The notes: generated by a model from the sequence alone, not told the origin. A DNA stretch of 64,000 nt from RUG11198 sp036342255 (GCA_036342255.1 JAZAUS010000001.1:1-64000), one strand, 5' to 3'. Counted from the stretch's first letter, positions 33,997-42,938 are shown. Numbers and translations are program-made.

Positions 33997-36900
33997 ATGA
34001 AAATATATTTATATTTATTGGATAAAATATTGACTTTCTCTATTCCTAAAAAAGTTTTAGGTAGTTTTAGTTTTGATGAAAATCTTGAAGAGGAATCTAA
34101 ATTAATAAATATAGAGGCTAGAGATGGTCAATGGTATTTATACTCTGCTGGGGATACTTCTATTATAATAAATGGTGGTGAGGAGTCTTCGGTTCCTTTA
34201 GTGGCTAATAATTATTATGTTATAAGAAGAAATAAGGATAGGGATTATTTAATATATGTTTCTGATTTGTTTGATGATAGTTTTTTGGCATATTCTTATG
34301 GAGATAATTTGAATATTACTATAGGTAATAATCAATCTTGTAATTTGCAATTTTCTTGTGATTTTTTGAATGGTGCATGTGCTGTTGCTTCAGTAAGAGA
34401 TCATAGAGTTGTTTTGAGTAAAACAAATGATGATGCTATATATATAAATGATGTTATAGATAATTTTAAGGATTATTATCTTAAAAGTGGTGATTTTATT
34501 AATATTTATGGATTAAAAATAATGGTTTTGAATGGTATGTTACTTATTAATAATCCTATGAATAAAGTTAATTTAGATACTAGTAGGGCTAATTTAAATG
34601 TTGTTAGTTTAGTTAATAGTGAAGAACCACAGGATATAGAGGTAAAAGATGAAGAATTATATACTAAAGAACAGTATTTTTCTAAATCACCAAGAATAAG
34701 AAGGACAATTAAAACGAAAGAAATAGATTTGAGTCCTCCACCTAAACAAGAAGGTGAAGAGAAGATGCCTTTGATATTAACAATGGGGCCAATGATGACG
34801 ATGGGACTTGTTTCTTTGATTATGGTAGTAAATACTGTTAGTAAGATTCAAACTGGTGAAGTGTCTTTTAAGAATGCTTGGCCTCAATTGGCTACGTCTG
34901 GAGCAATGTTATTATCAATGATTGTTTGGCCTTCTTTGACGAAGATGTTTAATAAGAAAATACGTGAAAGTACAAATAAGGAAATTATTGATAAATATAC
35001 GGCTTATTTAAAAGAAAGAGAGAAAGATTTGGCAAATGAGGAACATTTGCAAAGAGATATATTAATAGAAAACTTAATTCCAGTACAACAATGCTTGCCT
35101 ATAATAAAGACGGCTAAATTTAATTTTTGGGACAAAAGAATAGAGCAAAGTGATTTTCTTGAAGTTAGAATTGGGATGGGAAATGCTCTTCTGGATGTTG
35201 AAGTTAATTATCCTGAAGAGGGATTTACTATTGATGAAGATGAATTGAGAAAAAGGGCTGATGCATTGGTTGAAAAATATAAGTATATAAAAGATGTTCC
35301 TATTGGGTATTCTTTCTTTAAAAATAAGATAACTGCTGTTATGGGAATTAATAGTAAGTGTTATGGTTTACTTAATAATATTATATTGCAATTAATAACT
35401 TTTTATGGGTATGATGATATTAAGTTAGTTGTATTTACAAATAAAAATAATGAAGATAAGTGGGAATATATAAAATATTTAAATCATTCATTTTCTAATG
35501 ATAAGAGTTTGAGATTCTTTTCTACTAATAACGATAGTGCTAAGAAAATATGTGATTATTTGAATTTTGAAATTCAAAATAGGATACAATTTGCTTCTGA
35601 AAATGAAGGGGTTGTTCAAACTAAACCTTACTATATATTAATAGCTGATGATTATGATTCAATTAAAAGACATGGCTTTGTTAAAACTATGACTGAGATG
35701 GATGCTAATATGGGATTTAGTTTGATAATTTTAGAAAATTCATTGAATAAATTACCAAGTAAGTGTAATAATTTTATTAATCTTTCTGAAAATGTGTCAT
35801 CTGTATTGATTAATTCATTTGAACAACAAGAACAAATTCAATTTAAGGATGAAATAGATTATGGTATTGATATGATGGCTATTGCTAAGAAATTATCTAA
35901 TATTCCTATTGAGTTTCAAGATGGTAATAAGCAATTACCAGATGCTATAACATTTTTAGAGATGGAAAAAGTTGGTAAAGTAGAGCAGTTAAATATACTT
36001 AATAGGTGGGATATGAATGATTCAACATCAAGTTTAAAGGCTGAAGTTGGTGTTGATGAAGAGGGTAATTTAATGTATTTGGATTTACATGAGAAATTTC
36101 ATGGACCTCATGGTTTGATTGCTGGTACTACTGGTTCTGGTAAATCTGAATTTATTATTACATATATATTATCAATGTGTGTTAATTATAGTCCATATGA
36201 AGTATCTTTTATTTTGATAGATTATAAAGGTGGTGGATTAGCTCTTGCGTTTGAGAATAGGACTACAGGAGTTGTTTTACCTCATTTAGCTGGTACTATT
36301 ACAAATTTAGATAAGGCAGAGATGGACAGAACTTTGGTAAGTATAGATAGTGAAATAAAGAGAAGACAAGGTTTATTTAATAGTGCTAGAGATAAATTGG
36401 GCGAAAGTACGATGGATATATATAAATATCAGAGACTTTTTAAGGAAGGTAAGTTAGATGAACCAGTACCTCATTTATTTATAATATGTGATGAGTTTGC
36501 TGAGTTAAAGAGTCAACAACCTGATTTTATGGATAATCTTATTAGTGTTGCTCGTATTGGTAGAAGTTTAGGTGTTCATTTAATATTAGCAACACAGAAA
36601 CCTAGTGGTGTTGTTAATGATCAAATATGGTCTAATACTAAGTTTAGAGTGTGTTTAAAGGTTAATGATGCTTCTGATAGTAAAGAAATGTTGAAAAGGC
36701 CTGATGCTGCTGCTTTGAAACAAACTGGTAGGTTCTATTTGCAAGTTGGTTATGATGAATATTTTGCTTTAGGTCAATCAGGCTGGTGTGGTGCTAAATA
36801 CTATCCTTCTGAAAAGATAATTAAGCAAGTTGATAAGAGTGTTAATTTTATTGATGATACTGGTAATTTTATAAAAAGTATTCAAGCTGGTGGTGGTATA

Positions 36901-38577
36901 AAGATTGAGCCGCAAGGAGAGCAATTATCAGCAATAATGGCAAGTATTATTGAAGTATCTAAAATTAGTAATAAGAAGGCTAAAAGATTATGGTTGAATA
37001 ATATTGATCCTATTATTTTAATTAATAATTTAATTCAAAAGTATGCGATTAAATCATTTGCTTACAATGTTGAGGCTATAATTGGTGAGTATGATGCTCC
37101 TGAAAAGCAGGAACAAGGATTATTAACATATTCTTTAAAAGAAAAAGGTAATTCTCTTATTTTTGGTAATGATGAATTAGAACGTGAAGGATTAGTTAGT
37201 TCTATAATATATTCAAGTTGTATATTACATAAGACTGAAGAGTTAAATATATATATAATTGATTATGGTTCTGAATCTTTAAGAATGTTTGAAAGTTTTC
37301 CACAAGTTGGTGGAATTGTATGTATGGGTGAAGATGAGAAATTTAAGAATGTATTTAAATTAATAATGGAAGAAATTAAGAATCGTAAGAAGCTATTAGC
37401 TTCTTATGGTGGTTCGCTTGATAGTTATAATGCGAAAAATGAAAGTAAGTTACCTCAAATTTTATTTATATTAAATAATTATGAAGCTATTTTGGAAATA
37501 TATAATGATATATATGAAGATATTTCTTCTATGGGAAGAGATTGTTCTAGATATGGAGTGTATTTTATATTAACATGTAATACTCCTGCTACTATTGGTA
37601 GAAGAGTTGGTCAATGTTTTGAAAATAGATATGCTCTTCATTTAACAGATCCTTCTGATTATTATAATACTTTTAATATGAAGTGTAATGTTAAACCACG
37701 TGATATTTTAGGTAGAGGTCTTGCTTATAATGGTGGAATGCATGAATTTCAGACAGCATCTATTGTTGATGAAGAGCATAGTGTAATGGAATTTGTTGGA
37801 GAAGTATCTAAAAAGTTGAAAGAGTTTAATACTAAAGTTGCTCCTGCTATTCCATCTTTACCTGATAAAGTTACATTTGATATTATTGAAAAAGAAATTA
37901 GTACTATTCAAAAGGTTCCTATTGGTATTTCTAAGAATACATTGAAGGTTATAAAATTTGATTTTAGTATGTTTAAGGCTACAACAATTACATCTGGAAG
38001 AATTGATAAATTGGATTCATTTGTTGATTCACTTCTTGATGTATTTAGTAAGATACCTAATTTGTATACATTTTTTATAGATGCTGTTCAATTGCTTCCA
38101 ACTGCAAAAGAAAAGGCAAATATTAAATATTATGATGATAACTTTGATATGGTTTTGGATAGTATGATTGAATTTGAAAATAATCAAAATTCTAATAATC
38201 AATATAATGTTATTTATGTATTGTTTGGTTTGGATAAATTAAAAAATAAGATTGAATCTGTTTCTAAATTAGAAACTTTATTAGGAGCTATTAAGAAAAG
38301 TGAAAATAGTAATGTGATTTTTTTAGATAGTTCTAAGAATTTAAAAGCATTAGAATTTGATAGTTGGTATTCTCAACTTAAGAATAATTCTGATGGTATT
38401 TGGATTGGTGATGGTTTTGGAGAACAACAATCATTTAGATTATCTAAGGTTACGAAAGAGCATACTGCTAAGTATCCTACTAATTATGGTTTTTGCATTA
38501 AAGAAAGCGATGCTGAACTTATGAAAGTATTGGAGTTTAACGATCTAATTAAAGAGGATGATGAAGATGAAGAATAA
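33997..38577 (+). CDS. essC: Type VIIb secretion ATPase EssC (YukB)
   Basis: EssC is the central motor of the Firmicute type VII secretion system. The 1526-residue protein has two N-terminal FHA-like domains (about 1-195), two membrane helices (about 255-315) and three FtsK/SpoIIIE-type domains. The first has intact Walker A GTTGSGKS at 710-717 (Lys716) and Walker B ICDEF with Asp832-Glu833. The second and third (about 1010-1230 and 1280-1500) lack the GK[ST] motif and look degenerate. ATG 33997 has AGGTGA 6 bases upstream. EsaA, EssA and EssB genes are not adjacent. Confidence 0.94.
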   Translation: MKIYLYLLDKILTFSIPKKVLGSFSFDENLEEESKLINIEARDGQWYLYSAGDTSIIINGGEESSVPLVANNYYVIRRNKDRDYLIYVSDLFDDSFLAYSYGDNLNITIGNNQSCNLQFSCDFLNGACAVASVRDHRVVLSKTNDDAIYINDVIDNFKDYYLKSGDFINIYGLKIMVLNGMLLINNPMNKVNLDTSRANLNVVSLVNSEEPQDIEVKDEELYTKEQYFSKSPRIRRTIKTKEIDLSPPPKQEGEEKMPLILTMGPMMTMGLVSLIMVVNTVSKIQTGEVSFKNAWPQLATSGAMLLSMIVWPSLTKMFNKKIRESTNKEIIDKYTAYLKEREKDLANEEHLQRDILIENLIPVQQCLPIIKTAKFNFWDKRIEQSDFLEVRIGMGNALLDVEVNYPEEGFTIDEDELRKRADALVEKYKYIKDVPIGYSFFKNKITAVMGINSKCYGLLNNIILQLITFYGYDDIKLVVFTNKNNEDKWEYIKYLNHSFSNDKSLRFFSTNNDSAKKICDYLNFEIQNRIQFASENEGVVQTKPYYILIADDYDSIKRHGFVKTMTEMDANMGFSLIILENSLNKLPSKCNNFINLSENVSSVLINSFEQQEQIQFKDEIDYGIDMMAIAKKLSNIPIEFQDGNKQLPDAITFLEMEKVGKVEQLNILNRWDMNDSTSSLKAEVGVDEEGNLMYLDLHEKFHGPHGLIAGTTGSGKSEFIITYILSMCVNYSPYEVSFILIDYKGGGLALAFENRTTGVVLPHLAGTITNLDKAEMDRTLVSIDSEIKRRQGLFNSARDKLGESTMDIYKYQRLFKEGKLDEPVPHLFIICDEFAELKSQQPDFMDNLISVARIGRSLGVHLILATQKPSGVVNDQIWSNTKFRVCLKVNDASDSKEMLKRPDAAALKQTGRFYLQVGYDEYFALGQSGWCGAKYYPSEKIIKQVDKSVNFIDDTGNFIKSIQAGGGIKIEPQGEQLSAIMASIIEVSKISNKKAKRLWLNNIDPIILINNLIQKYAIKSFAYNVEAIIGEYDAPEKQEQGLLTYSLKEKGNSLIFGNDELEREGLVSSIIYSSCILHKTEELNIYIIDYGSESLRMFESFPQVGGIVCMGEDEKFKNVFKLIMEEIKNRKKLLASYGGSLDSYNAKNESKLPQILFILNNYEAILEIYNDIYEDISSMGRDCSRYGVYFILTCNTPATIGRRVGQCFENRYALHLTDPSDYYNTFNMKCNVKPRDILGRGLAYNGGMHEFQTASIVDEEHSVMEFVGEVSKKLKEFNTKVAPAIPSLPDKVTFDIIEKEISTIQKVPIGISKNTLKVIKFDFSMFKATTITSGRIDKLDSFVDSLLDVFSKIPNLYTFFIDAVQLLPTAKEKANIKYYDDNFDMVLDSMIEFENNQNSNNQYNVIYVLFGLDKLKNKIESVSKLETLLGAIKKSENSNVIFLDSSKNLKALEFDSWYSQLKNNSDGIWIGDGFGEQQSFRLSKVTKEHTAKYPTNYGFCIKESDAELMKVLEFNDLIKEDDEDEE

Positions 38578-38839
38578 AGTTTTGGTAAGATTAATTGTTC
38601 CTGAGATTGATTGTGATTTTGATTTATTTATTCCTATAAATGAATTGATATGGAAAGTAAAAAAATTAGTAGTTAAATCTGTAAGTGACTTAACGGGAGA
38701 ATCTTTAGATTTAGAAAAAGAATATATTTTATTAAATAAAATGACTAATACTATATATTCTAATAATGATATAGTTGTAAATACTGATATTAGAAATGCA
38801 ACTGAATTAGTATTAATTACTGAAAAGAATGGTAGTTAA
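38567..38839 (+). CDS. esaB: EsaB/YukD ubiquitin-like type VII component
   Basis: The 90-residue product has the pattern of YukD/EsaB: an N-terminal beta-hairpin (KVLVRLIVPEIDCDFDLFIP), an amphipathic helix (LIWKVKKLVVKSVSDLT) and further strands ending in TELVLITE, a ubiquitin-like fold. In type VIIb systems it is a small cytoplasmic core or regulatory component. It overlaps the end of essC by 11 bases. ATG 38567 is chosen over 38558/38561 for spacing to AGAGG. Confidence 0.82.
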   Translation: MKNKVLVRLIVPEIDCDFDLFIPINELIWKVKKLVVKSVSDLTGESLDLEKEYILLNKMTNTIYSNNDIVVNTDIRNATELVLITEKNGS

Positions 38840-38882
38840 TTATACTATAAATAATATATAAATTAACTTCTTGTAAAAATGG

Positions 38883-38912
38883 TTGCAATATATTATTGTA
38901 GTGTATTATAAT
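38883..38912 (+). promoter_or_regulatory. Promoter of the WXG100-like substrate gene
   Basis: TTGCAA at 38883-38888 and TATAAT at 38907-38912 with an 18-base spacer. The AGGAGGAATG ribosome site is one of the strongest in the window, so abundant expression is expected. Confidence 0.65.
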
Positions 38913-38952
38913 TATAATGTACATAAAGTACGAAAATAGAAGGAGGAATGTT

Positions 38953-39636
38953 ATGGGAATATTTGGTGGTTCTGGTGAAGTATCAGGATACAATGTTGAA
39001 GAAGTAAATGCTTTAAGAGATGTTATTAATGGTGTTGCTCAAAAAGCAGGTGAAGGAATTTGTGAAAAACTAGGCGGAGGAGTTGTTGTTCCAATGTCTA
39101 CTGTTTGGTATGCTCCTGAAGCTATTACATTTTTTGAGGGATTTAAAGATGCTGTTAAGAAATCTGGTGAAACTGTTACTGCTGCATTTGACGCGTTTAG
39201 AGATGCTGTTCAAAAAGCAGGTGAGAATTGGGCTGAAAATACTGGTGGAGAAAAACCAAGTTTAGCTGCAATTGATCCAGTTGAGTTAGATTTAGATATT
39301 TCAAGTATTCAAGAAAAAGGACCTAAGGGTGTTACTATTGATGAAGGTGAAGCTTCTAAAGTAGCAAATAATCTTGCTAATGTAGAAAATGAAATTGAAG
39401 CTGCTCTTAAATCTATTACTGCTGGTTTGAGTGCTGATACTGCTTTTCTTGGACATGGTCAAGCAGAAGCTGTTGAACAATGCTTTAATGATGTTGCTGC
39501 TGCAATCAAAGATATTTTTAAATATTTAACAGATGGTGAAGGTTCACTTCAAGGTCAAATTAATGCTGCTGTTAAAAAATACGGTGAAGTTGCAAGTGGT
39601 ATTTCAAGTGCATTTAGTAGTAGTACAAAAGCTTAG
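38953..39636 (+). CDS. Tandem WXG100-like secreted protein (two hairpins in one chain)
   Basis: The 227-residue acidic, Ala-rich helical protein lies in the type VII locus, where the Esx substrate is expected. It appears to hold two WXG100-sized helical hairpins: residues about 10-100 with VWYAPEA at the turn, and about 125-220 with AFLGHGQAEA at the turn. Thus WYA and FLG occupy the WXG position. Normal WXG100 proteins are about 100 residues and dimerise; here both halves are fused. There is no signal peptide and no obvious YxxxD/E tail. AGGAGGAATG precedes ATG 38953. The secreted role is inferred from locus and fold pattern. Confidence 0.65.
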   Translation: MGIFGGSGEVSGYNVEEVNALRDVINGVAQKAGEGICEKLGGGVVVPMSTVWYAPEAITFFEGFKDAVKKSGETVTAAFDAFRDAVQKAGENWAENTGGEKPSLAAIDPVELDLDISSIQEKGPKGVTIDEGEASKVANNLANVENEIEAALKSITAGLSADTAFLGHGQAEAVEQCFNDVAAAIKDIFKYLTDGEGSLQGQINAAVKKYGEVASGISSAFSSSTKA

Positions 39637-39659
39637 AAAAAAGTTTTACTTTTTTCTAA
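39633..39659 (+). terminator. Hairpin at the end of the WXG100-like gene
   Basis: TTAGAAAAAAGT and ACTTTTTTCTAA form a perfect 12-base-pair stem with a 3-base loop; the stop codon is in the 5' arm. Without a long T tract behind the stem it may act as a partial terminator or 3' stabiliser. Confidence 0.65.
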
Positions 39660-39697
39660 ATATATGGTAATTTTGTAAAATAGATTACCATATATTT
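39658..39697. repeat. Perfect 14-base inverted repeat between type VII genes
   Basis: AAATATATGGTAAT at 39658-39671 and ATTACCATATATTT at 39684-39697 are exact complements with a 12-base loop. It follows the first hairpin by 1-2 overlapping bases and precedes the ribosome site of the next gene by about 10 bases. It could be an RNA processing structure, attenuator or operator. Confidence 0.8.
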
Positions 39698-39720
39698 GTA
39701 AAAAAGTGGATGGTGATAAT

Positions 39721-40281
39721 ATGTTAAAGATTGATTGTGATGAATTAAGAACTGAGATAGATGCTTTAAATGGATATTTAAATAGTTATGAAGAAATATT
39801 ATTAAATTTATTTAATCAATTAAAGGATGCTACTATTAATTGGCAAGATGGTAAGTCTATTGATTTTGAAAATAAGATTTATTTAGAAAAAAAAGAGAGT
39901 GATTTGTTTTTTCAATCTCTTAATGAGAAAAAAGATATTTTAAAATTTATTTACGATAAATATAGCGATTTAGGGAAGAAGATTACTTGTGATTTGAATA
40001 ATAAAAATAGTGTTCTTGGTGCTATTGATAATTGTTATAATCAAGCTAAGTCTGTAATTAATGAGTTTAATAAAATTGATGATAGTTTTTATTATGATGA
40101 ATTAAGTAGAATAAGAAATACTAAACAGAAGATTGTTGATCAAAAAAATAAATTAGGAAATGTTAAAAAAGATGTTAGTAGTTTATATTCTCAAATTGAA
40201 GAAATAGAAAAAGAAGTAAAAAGTAAGATAAGTGATTTAGAAGAGATTAAGATTAATAGTTTTGATTATATCTATAATTAG
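39721..40281 (+). CDS. WXG100/LXG-like coiled-coil protein of the type VII locus
   Basis: The 186-residue helical protein begins with a WXG100-like hairpin (helix LRTEIDALNGYLNSYEEILL, turn NWQDGKSIDF with W-x-x-G, helix to residue 85) and continues into a long coiled coil (about 130-180). ATG 39721 has GGTGAT upstream. Such proteins are type VII substrates or targeting partners; there is no toxin domain. It is the first of three closely spaced small helical genes. Confidence 0.65.
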   Translation: MLKIDCDELRTEIDALNGYLNSYEEILLNLFNQLKDATINWQDGKSIDFENKIYLEKKESDLFFQSLNEKKDILKFIYDKYSDLGKKITCDLNNKNSVLGAIDNCYNQAKSVINEFNKIDDSFYYDELSRIRNTKQKIVDQKNKLGNVKKDVSSLYSQIEEIEKEVKSKISDLEEIKINSFDYIYN

Positions 40282-40292
40282 AGGTGGTTTAT

Positions 40293-40589
40293 ATGAATAG
40301 GGGAAATATTAGAGAAGAGTTTCTTTTAAAAAATATGGAACAGATTTCTATGTATGCTAATGAAGAGAGAAAAACTTTAAAGAAAATTGGTGAGTTGTTT
40401 ACTAATATTTCTGGTTTTTATGATTCGACTAATGAATTAGATTTTGCTGATTCTTTTATTAATTTTAATAATGATGTAGAATTTATTTTTGAGAAGAGAA
40501 ATCAGTATGTTAAAGTGTTAGATAATACAATTAATCTTTATAATAAATTATCTAGTGATACTGTTACAAATTTTGATAGGGATGTGTAA
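40293..40589 (+). CDS. Small helical type VII-associated protein
   Basis: The 98-residue product is nearly all helix (two long helices separated near residues 43-52, SGFYDSTNEL), a size and shape like the Lap/DUF5344-type partners of LXG proteins. It lacks a clear WXG motif. GAGGTGG precedes ATG 40293, and the gap to the upstream gene is 11 bases. Family assignment is by context; no homologue is claimed. Confidence 0.55.
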   Translation: MNRGNIREEFLLKNMEQISMYANEERKTLKKIGELFTNISGFYDSTNELDFADSFINFNNDVEFIFEKRNQYVKVLDNTINLYNKLSSDTVTNFDRDV

Positions 40590-40591
40590 TA

Positions 40592-40840
40592 ATGGATGAG
40601 GATAAGAAGAAGAAATTAAAAAATGTTGTTTATCGTTTAAAAGTAATTTGTAATAAAATTGAAGATTTGGAAAAAAGTGTTTCTAAAGTAAATGGAACTA
40701 TAAAAAAGAATATAACTGTTGATGGTAAAGGTTTAAAGGAAGGAACTCTTAATAATATTAATAAAGAGTTAAAGGATAGAAGATCTACTATTAGAAATAG
40801 TATTATTCCAAGTTTGAATAATAAAATCAATAATCCGTAA
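40592..40840 (+). CDS. Small helical type VII-associated protein
   Basis: The 82-residue lysine-rich protein consists of two predicted helices around a GKGLKEG turn near residues 45-51. It starts two bases after the preceding stop and ends directly at a terminator, so it closes the type VII transcript. It may form a helical partner with the upstream proteins, as small DUF5082/DUF5344-type proteins do; this is inference. Confidence 0.5.
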   Translation: MDEDKKKKLKNVVYRLKVICNKIEDLEKSVSKVNGTIKKNITVDGKGLKEGTLNNINKELKDRRSTIRNSIIPSLNNKINNP

Positions 40841-40863
40841 AATGTACTTTGGTACATTTTTTG
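40839..40863 (+). terminator. Terminator of the type VII locus
   Basis: AAAATGTAC, loop TTTG, GTACATTTTTT. The stop codon of the last gene overlaps the 5' arm. Confidence 0.85.
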
Positions 40864-40963
40864 TTATATTTAAATATACTTTTATTATTTATATATTTGT
40901 AGTATACTATTTGTGGGGAATATAATATAATATTAAATAATTGAAAGTGAGTAAGTGATTTAG

Positions 40964-41260
40964 ATGGTTAAGGAATTAAATAAAGATAATTTTAAAAAGG
41001 AAGTATTGGATAGTAAAGAAGTAGTATTAGTTGATTTTTGGGCTTCTTGGTGTGGGCCTTGTAGAATGCTTGGACCTATTATGGAAGAAGTTGGTAAAGA
41101 GATAAAGGTTTGTAAAGTTAATGTAGATGATAATGAGGATTTATCTTTGAAATATAGGATAAGTAGTATTCCTTGTGTTATTGCTTTTAAGGATGGTAAA
41201 GAGATTACTAGAAGTGTTGGTTTAAAATCTAAAGAAGATATTTTAAAGATGGTGAAATAA
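40964..41260 (+). CDS. trxA: Thioredoxin
   Basis: This 98-residue dithiol reductase has the active site WCGPC with Cys30 and Cys33, the cis-proline segment SSIPCVIAF and the usual FWASWCGPCRMLGP strand-helix. It is slightly shorter than the 105-residue norm. An extra Cys sits next to the cis-Pro. It overlaps trxB by one base (TAATG), giving a complete TrxA/TrxB reducing system in one operon. Confidence 0.96.
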   Translation: MVKELNKDNFKKEVLDSKEVVLVDFWASWCGPCRMLGPIMEEVGKEIKVCKVNVDDNEDLSLKYRISSIPCVIAFKDGKEITRSVGLKSKEDILKMVK

Positions 41261-42162
41261 TGAAGGATATTATTATTATAGGGGCAGGGCCTGCTGGTTT
41301 AACAGCTGCTATATATGCAAGACGTGCTGGTAAGAGTGTTTTATTATTAGAAGGTTTATCATATGTTGGTATAATTGTTAATGCTAAGGAAGTAGAAAAT
41401 TATCCTGGATTTAAGAGTATTAGTGGTTTTGATTTGGCGACTAATTTATATAATCAAGCTATAGAATTGGGTGCTGAAATAATATATGAAAAAGTATTTA
41501 AAATAGAAGATTTGGGTAAGACTAAGAAAGTTATTACTAATGATAATAAATTTGAAGCTAAGGCTGTTATAATTGCTACTGGGGTACAAAATAGGAAATT
41601 AGGTCTAAAAGATGAAGATAAATTATTAGGTAAAGGTATTTCATACTGTGCTACTTGTGATGGCGCTTTTTATAAAAATAAAGTAGTAGCAGTTGTTGGT
41701 GGTGGAAATACGGCTGTTAGTGATGCTTTGTTTTTGTCTGAGTATTGTAAAAAGGTATATATTATATATCGTAGGGATAAAGTTAGAGGAGATAAAATAA
41801 TAGTTAATAAATTAGAAAAGAAAGATAATATTGAATTTATTTATAATACGGTTGTTACTGAAATTCTTGGTGAGGATAAGTTGACAGAAATAGAAATACT
41901 TAATAATAATACTGATAAAAGAAAAGTGATAAAAGTAGATGGTTTGTTTGTTGCTATTGGGCAAGAACCTAGTAATAGTAATTTTTCTGATTTAATTAAA
42001 ATGGATGATAATGGTTATATAATAGCTGATGTAGCTTGTCGTACTAATGTTAAGGGTATTTATGTAGCTGGTGATACTAGGGTTAAAGAAATAAGACAAT
42101 TAACTACGGCTGTTGCAGATGGTACGATAGCAGCTTTGACTGCAATTAAAGAGATGGATTAG
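41260..42162 (+). CDS. trxB: Thioredoxin reductase
   Basis: This NADPH-dependent flavoenzyme reduces thioredoxin. The 300 residues show the FAD-binding GAGPAGLTAAIYARR at 8-22, the redox-active CATC at 130-133, the NADPH-binding GGGNTAVSDALFLS near 150 and the second FAD motif ending in VKGIYVAGDTR. RRDKVRG just after strand four of the NAD domain supports NADPH use. It starts within the trxA stop codon. Confidence 0.95.
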   Translation: MKDIIIIGAGPAGLTAAIYARRAGKSVLLLEGLSYVGIIVNAKEVENYPGFKSISGFDLATNLYNQAIELGAEIIYEKVFKIEDLGKTKKVITNDNKFEAKAVIIATGVQNRKLGLKDEDKLLGKGISYCATCDGAFYKNKVVAVVGGGNTAVSDALFLSEYCKKVYIIYRRDKVRGDKIIVNKLEKKDNIEFIYNTVVTEILGEDKLTEIEILNNNTDKRKVIKVDGLFVAIGQEPSNSNFSDLIKMDDNGYIIADVACRTNVKGIYVAGDTRVKEIRQLTTAVADGTIAALTAIKEMD

Positions 42163-42172
42163 TATAAATAAC

Positions 42173-42201
42173 TTGACATTAACTATTAAATATTATAAAA
42201 T
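42173..42201 (+). promoter_or_regulatory. Promoter of the second M23 peptidase
   Basis: TTGACA at 42173-42178 and TAAAAT at 42196-42201 with a 17-base spacer. The expected start point, near 42208, gives a leader of only about 20 bases. Confidence 0.7.
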
Positions 42202-42227
42202 AAACACCTGTTTAGGGGTGTTTTTTT
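42202..42227 (+). terminator. trxB terminator whose 3' arm is the next gene's ribosome site
   Basis: AAACACC at 42202-42208 pairs with GGTGTTT at 42217-42223, followed by T residues to 42227. The 3' arm includes AGGGGTG, the ribosome site of the gene starting at 42228. Transcripts arriving from trxB can form the hairpin; those starting at the local promoter lack the 5' arm. Confidence 0.7.
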
Positions 42228-42878
42228 ATGAGGATTCGTAAATGGTTAATAAATATTTTTCTTTTGTGTATAACAATATTAGTTTTTTATATGTATCTGT
42301 CATATGATAATAGAGATTTTAATCGTCTATTAAAAAATAATGATAAGATGGAATTTGTCATTAATGAAGTAGATATGGCTGATAAAGAGGTTGTAAAGAC
42401 AACGGCAACACCAATATCTAATAATGTTAGTGTACCTATTAATAAATGGGTTTTACCAATTGAGGGTAATTATGTTATTACTACTTATTATAGTTTTTCA
42501 CATAAGGCTGTTGATTTTTATAGTTATAATGGATATGATTCTAAAATAAAGGCTGCTAATAGTGGAGAAGTTATAAGTGTAAATGGTGGTTGTGATTTTG
42601 CTGGTAGTTCATGTAATGGTGGTAGAGGTAATTTTGTTGTTATAAAACATTATGTTGATAATTATTATACTGTTTATATGCATCTTCATAACATATACGT
42701 AAGAGTTGGTAGTAAAGTTAATAGTGGTGATGCGATTGCTTCAATGGGGAATACTGGTTATGTTATACCTGCTAGATCACCTAGTAATCCTTATGGTGGT
42801 ACACATTTGCATTTTTGTTTATTTAAAGGGGAACCTTATAAAGGAGGATATGCTATAAATCCTATGGATTTATATTAA
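42228..42878 (+). CDS. Membrane-anchored M23 metallopeptidase
   Basis: The 216-residue protein has one N-terminal membrane helix (about 7-24) and a C-terminal M23 domain that resembles the last third of the LysM-G5-M23 protein at 22979. Zinc ligands are His92/Asp96 in HKAVD and His193/His195 in HLHF. It lacks the LysM and G5 parts. It probably trims peptidoglycan near the membrane. Close similarity of SGC/RGN-x-V loops between the two copies suggests duplication within the genome. Confidence 0.87.
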   Translation: MRIRKWLINIFLLCITILVFYMYLSYDNRDFNRLLKNNDKMEFVINEVDMADKEVVKTTATPISNNVSVPINKWVLPIEGNYVITTYYSFSHKAVDFYSYNGYDSKIKAANSGEVISVNGGCDFAGSSCNGGRGNFVVIKHYVDNYYTVYMHLHNIYVRVGSKVNSGDAIASMGNTGYVIPARSPSNPYGGTHLHFCLFKGEPYKGGYAINPMDLY

Positions 42879-42915
42879 TATCTTTCTTTTTTTTTATTTA
42901 TAATATTTAGTATTT

Positions 42916-42938
42916 GTTAATTTGTTTTACAAATTAAC
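42916..42938. repeat. Perfect 9-base inverted repeat overlapping a promoter
   Basis: GTTAATTTG at 42916-42924 and CAAATTAAC at 42930-42938 flank a 5-base centre. A -10 TATAAT at 42949-42954 pairs best with TTTTAC at 42925-42930, which is in the centre of the repeat. This is where a repressor operator would be placed. No T tract follows, so it is not a typical terminator. Confidence 0.5.

Noticed and set aside
41260..42162. Ferredoxin-NADP reductase-like protein in place of TrxB
   Set aside because: The CATC redox motif at 130-133 and the adjacent trxA make thioredoxin reductase clear.
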